The notes under the pieces: generated by a model
Told to the model about the DNA's origin: nothing
The model's input: the letters and a program-made list of their open reading frames with translations, nothing else
Database searches by the model: none
Program-made: the position numbers and the translations under genes
Part shown: positions 57,741 to 64,000 of the stretch, in pieces
Numbering within the stretch: position 1 is the stretch's first letter
Layout of the letters: every line of letters starts with the position of its first letter
NCBI GenBank assembly: GCA_963829845.1
Contig: CAWHKD010000029.1
Span: 17,277-81,276, forward strand
Origin: Gaiellasilicea sp963829845
Lineage (GTDB): Bacteria; Actinomycetota; Thermoleophilia; Gaiellales; Gaiellaceae
Direction: 5' to 3'
Length of the DNA: 64,000 nucleotides

Positions 57741-59918
57741 TTAGCTCAGCGCCGTCCCCACCTCGGCTGCGATCTCACGCCGCCGCGCGATGATGTACCC
57801 CCGGATCGTGTCCCCAACCTCGGGCGCGACCTCCGTTCTGAGCTGCTTCGCGACGGCGGTCGTCTTGTCGAGCTCGTCCTTCTTCTTCCCTGCCGCCTTG
57901 CGCACGGTGCCGACGTCCATGACCGGCGCGAGCAGGCCGACGGCGGCGTCGACGTCGGGCTTGCGGACGGTGACGGTGTCGTCGGCCTGGATCTGCTTGA
58001 ACTCCCGCGCGGCATTGACGCCCTGGATCAGCCGAGCCACGTCCGCGAGCGGGTGGTCCGGATGCTCCGACCAGATCTGCGTCAGCGCCTCGTTGCCGCG
58101 CCGAAGCTCGTCGAAGTCGGACCCGACGAGATACATCAGCGTCCCCTGTTCGTCCCCGAAGAGCAGGTCGGCCACCTCGACGTCCTCGGCCGTCGCGGGC
58201 GGGCGGACGCGGAGCGTGGTCGTGCCTGAGACGATGACAGAGCCGTCGGGTGCCGTGTAGCGCGCCCGCAGCCGGTACGTGCCCGGCCGCTCGAAGTAGA
58301 AGCCCTCCTTGCCGTAGTGGATGAACGCCATGTCGGCATAGGACTGCTGCTCTCCCCCGAGCGCGATCGCATCCTCGTCGCTCATGCAGTGATGGAGCAG
58401 CGGCTCGTACTCGACGACGCGGCCGCCGGGCTGGGCGATCGCGATCTCGACGTTCCCGTTCCGCGGGCGGAGATGCTTCGTCACCTGGATCCCGCGGGGA
58501 TCCGTCGAGGTCAGCTTCACCTGCACCGTCACCGGCGCGCCGTAGGCGAAGCTGGCGGGCGCCTCCAGCTCGAGCCGGAGGCCCGAGCGGTCCTCGACCG
58601 GCTCGCGCCAGCTTTCGAGATCCTCGAGCGCGGACCCGGTGCCGAACGGGCTGCCGCCCATGATCACGTCCTTCTGGAACCCGTGGCGGATGTGCACCAG
58701 CTCGGGCGCGTCGAACCGGAACGGGAAGGCGCTCCAGAACGCGCCCGCTCCGCCCGGGAAGCGCCAGGGGTAGTTCATCCACGACGGCGACGCCGGCCGG
58801 TTCGGCTGCGGCGGGCTCGCGAGCGACTTCTGCCACGAGTGGAGCAGGTTGAAGCAGTGGCCGAGCTCGTGGACGCACGTGTAGGCCTGCAGCCGCCGGG
58901 CGTCCGCATTCGTGCCGCCGATGCCGGTGTAGAAGACGGCGCAGCCTTGCCGCTGCTTGTCCTTCTGGTCGAACATGATCCCGTAGAGGCCGGTACCGAG
59001 GTCATGCAGGCGGGCGTGGAAGAGCCAGACCGCCCACTGGGGCAGGTCGCGCCAGCGGGAGAAGTGCCGCACCATCGCCGCGTGCAGCTCAGCGTCGCTC
59101 CAGGCGCTGTTCGTGCCGGCTTCCGTCGTCGAGATCACGTTGGTCGCGCCCGTCGAGAGCAGCTGCACCCCGGCCTCGGCGTACGCGGTGATCACGGAGA
59201 GCGTGCGTGCCGGCCCGCCCGAGGGCAAAGAGCCGGTGTTGTAGGACGTGAACGGATCGGGAACCGTGTCCTGGCAGTCCTGCTCGAAGAGCACCGCACG
59301 GAAGCCCGGCCCGACGTAGCGGCAGATATAGGTCGCGCCCGGACTGCCGCTCGGCAGGATGTGCTGCATCGTCGCCGCGGCGGGCGAGGACGTGACCGGG
59401 ACACGCGGGATCGTCACCTTGACGCGCGTTGCGCCGGCGGCCCACGTGTATCGGCCGGTGCCCCTGACCACGACGTGGGTCGCGGTGATCGACACGACCG
59501 GTGCGTCCACGCGCATCGAGCCGAAATACGAGACGGTCGCGCCTGAGATGGCGTAGTAGTCGGCGCTGATCCGCATCGTCGGTGAGGGGCCGTCCACGTC
59601 GACGCGCAGCTCGACCTGGTACGGAGTCCCGCTCGAGCGGTAGCGCCCGTAGACCTTGCGCTTCAGGATCGGTACCGGCGGGATCGGCAGTTGCCGAGCG
59701 CCGAGTCCGTCGATCGCGGCCGCCTCGAGGTCGCCGAGCTGCGTCGGCTCCTCGACGGGAGGCGCGAGCACAGCCGCTACGGCCGCTGTCGCCTCGTCCT
59801 CCGTGATCGATGCCAAGCCGCCGTTCTGATGCGGCTCGAGAGGGAGCTCGACCTCGTCGAGATCTGCGAGGTCGTGCTCGAGTTCGTCCACCCTCGCGGT
59901 GGGATCGGTGTCCAGCAT
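57741..59918 (-). CDS. Large HExxH metallopeptidase-like protein without signal peptide
   Basis: A 725-residue protein. An acidic N terminus (MLDTDPTARVDELEHDLADLDEVELP) with no signal sequence is followed by a beta-rich region, then the zinc motif CVHELGHCFNLLHSW near residue 348, matching HExxHxxxxxH of metzincins but with Asn where Gly is usual, and a Met-turn candidate SWMNYPWRF. A C-terminal Ig-like region (VTVQVKLTSTDPRG, RPGTYRLRARYTAPDGS) and a helical tail follow. The ATG is supported by GGGGAGGA five bases upstream. How it leaves the cell, if it does, is unknown; it may act inside or use a non-classical route. Confidence 0.78.
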   Translation of the reverse strand: MLDTDPTARVDELEHDLADLDEVELPLEPHQNGGLASITEDEATAAVAAVLAPPVEEPTQLGDLEAAAIDGLGARQLPIPPVPILKRKVYGRYRSSGTPYQVELRVDVDGPSPTMRISADYYAISGATVSYFGSMRVDAPVVSITATHVVVRGTGRYTWAAGATRVKVTIPRVPVTSSPAAATMQHILPSGSPGATYICRYVGPGFRAVLFEQDCQDTVPDPFTSYNTGSLPSGGPARTLSVITAYAEAGVQLLSTGATNVISTTEAGTNSAWSDAELHAAMVRHFSRWRDLPQWAVWLFHARLHDLGTGLYGIMFDQKDKQRQGCAVFYTGIGGTNADARRLQAYTCVHELGHCFNLLHSWQKSLASPPQPNRPASPSWMNYPWRFPGGAGAFWSAFPFRFDAPELVHIRHGFQKDVIMGGSPFGTGSALEDLESWREPVEDRSGLRLELEAPASFAYGAPVTVQVKLTSTDPRGIQVTKHLRPRNGNVEIAIAQPGGRVVEYEPLLHHCMSDEDAIALGGEQQSYADMAFIHYGKEGFYFERPGTYRLRARYTAPDGSVIVSGTTTLRVRPPATAEDVEVADLLFGDEQGTLMYLVGSDFDELRRGNEALTQIWSEHPDHPLADVARLIQGVNAAREFKQIQADDTVTVRKPDVDAAVGLLAPVMDVGTVRKAAGKKKDELDKTTAVAKQLRTEVAPEVGDTIRGYIIARRREIAAEVGTALS

Positions 59919-60114
59919 GGGTCCTCCCCAGTGAGAGAAACGTGAAGCAGGAGAGACCGCAGGTCGCTGCTCCGAAGGTCGGTAATTCGGCTCTGCTTGG
60001 CGGCCCTCCCTTCTTCCGGGGCCGCAGACCGGAGTTCGACTCGTCGCACGCGGTACTAGCACGAAACACGGGCGCCGGTCAAGGCGCCCGCGTCTCCGGC
60101 GACTGAGCGGACGA

Positions 60115-60357
60115 TCAGCACCCAGTGCCGCTCCGGTGCCGGTTGGCGAGGAAGCGGTCGACCGCATCCGGGCCGGGGTCGGCCAGAACCTGAGGCTGGT
60201 AGCCGTCCGGGCCGTTGTTGGCGAGATAGCGATCGATCACGTCCGGCTGTGGGTCCTGCTTGAGCTGCGGCTGGTAGCCGTCGGGAACCGCTGCCGCGAC
60301 CGGGACGCCGATGGTCAGCGCCGCCGCTGCGAGTGCGAGTGTCGTCCGAATCTCCAT
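60115..60357 (-). CDS. Small secreted protein with two tandem repeats
   Basis: An 80-residue protein with a signal peptide (MEIRTTLALAAAALTIGVPVAAA) and two tandem 26-residue units, PDGYQPQLKQDPQPDVIDRYL and PDGYQPQVLADPGPDAVDRFL, each followed by AN. The mature part is about 57 residues and ends SGTGC. The PDGYQPQ motif recurs in small actinobacterial exported proteins whose function I do not know. AAGGAGG lies eight bases before the ATG, a rare strong Shine-Dalgarno in this window. It sits between the HExxH gene and the LuxR ATPase gene, all on the same strand. Confidence 0.78.
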   Translation of the reverse strand: MEIRTTLALAAAALTIGVPVAAAVPDGYQPQLKQDPQPDVIDRYLANNGPDGYQPQVLADPGPDAVDRFLANRHRSGTGC

Positions 60358-60446
60358 CGTGTCCGCCTCCTTCCGGATCCTTCGATCCGGCTCGTCGAGT
60401 GATGCTTCGACGCTAGGCGGCGGCGGTTCAGCGAAAAACGGGGGAT

Positions 60447-63197
60447 CTACGTGACTTTGCTCACGTCCTCCGCAAGCTTGCGCACGAGCTCGACCCGCGA
60501 GCGCACGCCGAGCTTTCCGTAGACGCGCGAGAGGTGGCCCTCGACAGTTCGCGTGCTGAGAAAGAGCGCCGCTGCGACCTCGCGGTTCGTGCTCCCGGCG
60601 GCGACGAGCTCGACGACACGCTGCTCGACCGGCGTCAGCTCGCCGGGGCCCGGAGCGCGGCCGCCGATTCGCGCCAGCTCCTCGACCGCGCGCTGCTCCC
60701 ACCGCGTGGCACCGAGCGACCGGAAGACGGCGCGTGCCTCCTGGAGCGTCGTTCTCGCTTCGCGCCGCTCGTTCGCGCGGCGGCGGGCGACGCCGAGCGC
60801 GAGCAGCGTGCGGGCGCGGTCGAACGGGATCGGCGAGCGGCCGTGCAGCTCGAGCGCGTGCTCGAGCTCGGTGAGCGCACCGGCCAGGTCTCCACGCCCA
60901 GCCGCAAGCAGGGCGCGGCAGCGCGCCGAGGCCGCCAGCCCGGAGGCGCGCTCGAGCCGCTCAGCGTTGGCCTCGAACCACGCGAGGTGCCCCTCGGCTT
61001 CGTCGGGTCGCTCACACGCAATCAGCGCCTCGACCAGATCCGGCACGAACCTCGTCACGCCCGGCTCACGCAGGTTTTCCCTCCGTGCGAAGTCGACCAG
61101 GGGAGTGAGGACGCCGACTGCCTCGGCGCACCGGCCGAGCGAGAGCTCGAGTAGCCCGAGCGCGGCCGTTGCGAAATGCTCGGCGGGCCGGCCGCTCGTA
61201 CTGCCCGCCAGCGAGAGCGCCTGCACCGCCGCTGAGCGCGCGCCGTCTTCATCGCCGCGGTGCGCGTCCGCGAGCGCACGGAGCGCGAGCGCGTAGGCGA
61301 CGAGCGTCTGCTGACCGACCTGCTCCGCGCGGACGGCTCCCTCGTCCGCGTGCGCCGCCGCCTCGGCGAAGCTGCCGCGCAGGCACTCGGTCTGCGCCAG
61401 CAGCACGCGGATGTACGGGACCGAGCTCTCGTCGCCGATCTCATCGGCGACCGCGAGCATCTCCTCGAACGACGCCTTGGCGTCGTCGAGCTGCTCCCAC
61501 CACATCCGCACGACTGCGACCTGGAACTCGGCGCCTCCCATCGCACGGGTTCCGCGGCCGACTGCCCCGGCTGCCGACGCCGCGGCCAACGTCGCGGGGG
61601 CGTCCTCGGACCCGAGCGTGGCCTCGGCGAGGACGAGCGAGCCGAGCGCGGCCGCGGCGAGCCCGTTGTCGTCGTGTTGCCGGGCGATCTCGAGCGCCGC
61701 CTGTGCGTGTGCGACCGCCTCGGCGAGCCGCTCGCGCAGCCGGAAGAGGATGCCGGAGAGAATCTCGTGCGCGCGGCCTTGAACGAGCGGCGCCTCGGCG
61801 GCGTCGGCGACTGCCGCCTCGAGCAGCTCCACGGCCGCGCGGATGTCGTCGTCGTAGGAGCGGACGCGGGCAAGGCCGATCAGCGCTCGCGCGCGCTCGA
61901 CGCCGGCCGGCAGCTCCGCGACCGCGGCATCGAGCAGCACGCGTGCCCGGCGGGCGTCTCCCGCCTCGAAGTGATGCTCCGCCGCCTCGACCTCCCGGCG
62001 GAGTGCATCCGCAACCGCTTCTGCCGGCGTCAGCCGGCGCGCCTCCTCGAGCAGCTCGGCGGCCTCGGCCGGTGCGCCGCGCGCGCGCGCAAGACCCGCG
62101 GCGTCGTCGAGCGCCGCCGCAACCTGGGCGTCCGGACCGTCGGCTGCGAGCGCGAGGTGACGAGCACGTTCCTCCGGGCGGACATGCGCCGCGAGCGCGG
62201 CATGGACGTCGCGGCGCTCGGCCGGCCCGGCACTGGCGTACGCGGCGGCGGCCAGCAGCGGGTGCGTGAAGCGGACGCGCCCGCTGCCGACGCCGACGAG
62301 CTCGGCCTCGACGGCGGGCCCAAGCGCCGCAGCACCGTCGCCGCCGGTAGCGGCTCCGATAAGCGCCAGCGTCGGGTCCGCGAGGGCGGCGCCGGCGAGC
62401 AACGCGCCCCGGGTCTCCGGCGGCATGGCCGCCACCCTGGCAACGACCAGATCGTTCAGCGAATCCGGCACGGTGACGCGACCCTCGTCCAGCGCGCGCG
62501 CCAGCTCGAGCGCGAACAGCGGATTGCCCGCCGCCGTCGTGTGGACGGTTCGGAGCGCCGGCCGCGGCAGGATGACGCCGAGCCGGCCCTGGAGCAGGCG
62601 GTGAAGCTGCTCGAGGGTCAAACCCCCGACGGCGACGCGGCTGAACGCCGGTAGAGCGCGCTCGGGCGCGAACCCGAGCTTGGCGCGCTCTGACTCGCGC
62701 AGCGCGAGGAGCAGCGCCACGTGCTCGTCCGCCAGCCGCCGCCAGGCGGACAGGAGAACGCGCGTCGAGGCGGCGTCGAGCCACTGGAGGTCGTCGACGG
62801 CGACAAGCACGGGACGCTCGCCGGCGAGCGCACGCAGGACACCGAGAAAGCCGAGCGCGACGCCGCGCTGGTCGACGCCGCCCGGATCCGGAGTCTCGAG
62901 CAGGAGCGCGGCACGGAGCGCATGCGCCTGCGGCGCGGGGAGCTCGTCGAAGGCTGCGTGCATTCCGTCGAGCAGGTCGCCGACACCCGAGTAGGCCAGC
63001 TTCGCCTCCATCTCGAGCGGCCTCGCGGCAAGCACGCGGTACTGCTCGCGCGACTCGTCGACCGCGTGCTCCCAGAGCGTCGTCTTCCCCGCGCCCGGCT
63101 GTCCTTCCAGCAGAAGCGTGCGCGGCCATTCGTCCCCGCCCAGGAACCGCGCCAGCGCAGCGAGCTCGTCCTCCCTGCCGACGATCGCGGCAGACAT
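60447..63197 (-). CDS. LuxR-family ATP-binding transcriptional regulator (LAL/MalT-like)
   Basis: A 916-residue regulator. The N terminus is an AAA-type STAND ATPase domain: IVGREDELAALARF, Walker A LEGQPGAGKTTLW, Walker B VLVAVDDLQWLD. The middle is a long TPR-like helical region (about 380-820). The last 65 residues are a LuxR HTH with LTPVEQRVVELVAAGSTNREVAAALFLS and TVEGHLSRVYGKLG. Such regulators bind ligand in the helical part and activate transcription after ATP-driven oligomerisation. Its target is unknown. The ATG follows TAGGAT by seven bases. Confidence 0.93.
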   Translation of the reverse strand: MSAAIVGREDELAALARFLGGDEWPRTLLLEGQPGAGKTTLWEHAVDESREQYRVLAARPLEMEAKLAYSGVGDLLDGMHAAFDELPAPQAHALRAALLLETPDPGGVDQRGVALGFLGVLRALAGERPVLVAVDDLQWLDAASTRVLLSAWRRLADEHVALLLALRESERAKLGFAPERALPAFSRVAVGGLTLEQLHRLLQGRLGVILPRPALRTVHTTAAGNPLFALELARALDEGRVTVPDSLNDLVVARVAAMPPETRGALLAGAALADPTLALIGAATGGDGAAALGPAVEAELVGVGSGRVRFTHPLLAAAAYASAGPAERRDVHAALAAHVRPEERARHLALAADGPDAQVAAALDDAAGLARARGAPAEAAELLEEARRLTPAEAVADALRREVEAAEHHFEAGDARRARVLLDAAVAELPAGVERARALIGLARVRSYDDDIRAAVELLEAAVADAAEAPLVQGRAHEILSGILFRLRERLAEAVAHAQAALEIARQHDDNGLAAAALGSLVLAEATLGSEDAPATLAAASAAGAVGRGTRAMGGAEFQVAVVRMWWEQLDDAKASFEEMLAVADEIGDESSVPYIRVLLAQTECLRGSFAEAAAHADEGAVRAEQVGQQTLVAYALALRALADAHRGDEDGARSAAVQALSLAGSTSGRPAEHFATAALGLLELSLGRCAEAVGVLTPLVDFARRENLREPGVTRFVPDLVEALIACERPDEAEGHLAWFEANAERLERASGLAASARCRALLAAGRGDLAGALTELEHALELHGRSPIPFDRARTLLALGVARRRANERREARTTLQEARAVFRSLGATRWEQRAVEELARIGGRAPGPGELTPVEQRVVELVAAGSTNREVAAALFLSTRTVEGHLSRVYGKLGVRSRVELVRKLAEDVSKVT

Positions 63198-63204
63198 GGC
63201 GTTG

Positions 63205-63210
63205 ATCCTA
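63205..63210 (-). promoter_or_regulatory. Probable -10 box of the LuxR ATPase gene
   Basis: TAGGAT on the minus strand, seven bases before the ATG at 63197, just after the clpB stop codon. Confidence 0.42.
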
Positions 63211-64000
63211 GGCTGTGGCGGGGGCGTGCGCTTCCGCCCGCTCGAAGACGAGCTCTCCGTCCTGCGCGTCGACCCGAATCGTGTCGCCCTCGCCGAACTC
63301 ACCCTCGAGCAGGCGCTGCGCGAGGGGGTTCTCCACCAGCCGCTGCAGCGCCCGCTTGAGCGGCCGCGCCCCGTAGGTCGGGTCCCAGCCGGCCTCGGCG
63401 AGCACGTCCTTCGCCGCGTCCGTCAGCTCGAGCGAGAGCTTCCGCTCCGCGAGCCGAGAGCGAAGCCGCTCGAGCTGCAGCTCTGCGATGTCGGCGAGCT
63501 GCTCCTTGCCGAGCGCTTCGAAGACGACGATCTCGTCGATCCGGTTCAGGAACTCGGGCCGGAAGTAGTCGCGCAGCTGCTCTGCCGAGCGGATGTTCGA
63601 GGTCATGATCAGCACCGTGTTGCGGAAGTCGACGGTGCGGCCCTGGCCGTCGGTGAGGCGGCCGTCGTCGAGCACCTGCAGGAGCACGTCGAAGACCTCT
63701 GCGTGCGCCTTCTCGATCTCGTCGAGCAGCACGACCGAGTACGGCCGGCGGCGCACGGCCTCCGTCAGCTGGCCGCCCTCGTCGTACCCGACATAACCGG
63801 GCGGCGCCCCGACCAGGCGCGACACCGTATGCCGCTCCTGGTACTCGGACATGTCGATCCGGATCATCGCCCGCTCGTCGTCGAACATGAACTCGGCGAG
63901 CGCACGGGCGAGCTCGGTCTTGCCGACGCCGGTGGGGCCGAGGAAGACGAACGAGCCGATCGGTCGGTCGGGATCCTGCAGCCCGGAGCGCGCGCGCCGG
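63208..64000 (-). CDS. clpB: ClpB disaggregase, C-terminal part (cut by window edge)
   Basis: The last 264 codons of ClpB: the second AAA+ domain with Walker A LGPTGVGKTE, the pore-loop region SRLVGAPPGYVGYDEGGQLT, Walker B SVVLLDEIEKAH, sensor-1 VLIMTSN and arginine-finger region FRPEFLNRIDE, then the C-terminal D2-small domain (GARPLKRALQRLVENPLAQRLLEG). ClpB works with DnaK to pull proteins from aggregates. The segment after TSN is shorter than in many ClpB proteins. The 5' part lies beyond the right edge. It is followed on the same strand by the LuxR ATPase gene, 10 bases after its stop. Confidence 0.95.
   Translation of the reverse strand, partial: RRARSGLQDPDRPIGSFVFLGPTGVGKTELARALAEFMFDDERAMIRIDMSEYQERHTVSRLVGAPPGYVGYDEGGQLTEAVRRRPYSVVLLDEIEKAHAEVFDVLLQVLDDGRLTDGQGRTVDFRNTVLIMTSNIRSAEQLRDYFRPEFLNRIDEIVVFEALGKEQLADIAELQLERLRSRLAERKLSLELTDAAKDVLAEAGWDPTYGARPLKRALQRLVENPLAQRLLEGEFGEGDTIRVDAQDGELVFERAEAHAPATA

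Overview
The window is 64 kb of one high-GC (about 70%) bacterial chromosome with very dense coding, many GTG and some TTG starts, and long runs of genes joined by 4-base stop/start overlaps (ATGA, GTGA, TTGA). Gene content (FmdB-type zinc ribbon, DUF501, DivIC/FtsB, Rv2578c-like radical SAM, 7Fe ferredoxin, LytR-CpsA-Psr protein, futalosine-type nucleosidase) and a LexA box of the Gram-positive type point to the Actinomycetota. The overall character suggests a deep branch such as the Thermoleophilia (Gaiellales/Solirubrobacterales). The class-level placement is inference. No rRNA, CRISPR array, transposase or phage module was seen. One tRNA gene, tRNA-Gln(TTG), is present.

Left third (1-20.5 kb): a truncated CNNM/HlyC membrane protein; an MBL hydrolase divergent from a radical SAM gene across a LexA-type palindrome; a LuxR-type response regulator and a small histidine kinase separated by three 152-bp tandem repeats; an FAD oxidoreductase/VOC pair; ferredoxin and a receiver-only protein; a cytochrome c maturation set (TlpA, CcmH, CcdA) led by an L,D-transpeptidase; a second overlapped run (small membrane protein, GAF-PP2C phosphatase, spermidine synthase-like protein, GDPD); a PAP2 phosphatase; and an HTH-receiver fusion.

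Middle (17.8-45 kb): a housekeeping block that keeps much of the order known from mycobacteria (Rv1003-Rv1025 in M. tuberculosis): DUF501, FtsB-like, eno, mazG, mfd, pth, rplY, prsA, glmU, ispE, rsmA, tatD, metG, rsmI. Pyruvate kinase, a PpiC lipoprotein, a heterodimeric ABC exporter and a secreted metzincin are inserted. Between pyk and eno lies about 0.7 kb of non-genic DNA built from hairpin cassettes that carry repeated copies of the 3' end of eno.

Right third (45-64 kb): LytR-CpsA-Psr protein, FmdB-like protein, a multi-pass glycosyltransferase, a pseudouridine-salvage pair with an enolase-superfamily enzyme, a futalosine-hydrolase-like/PepF/saccharopine-dehydrogenase operon, an S9 peptidase, a cupin, a large HExxH protein with no signal peptide, a small secreted repeat protein, a 916-residue LuxR ATPase regulator, and the 3' part of clpB.

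Two cautions apply. At least seven genes, including glmU and ispE which should be essential, are each interrupted by an apparent frame change. This looks more like uncorrected assembly indels than decay. Many starts have a TANNNT-like -10 box only 6-9 bases upstream, which suggests widespread leaderless transcripts; start choices used that signal together with overlaps and Shine-Dalgarno matches.
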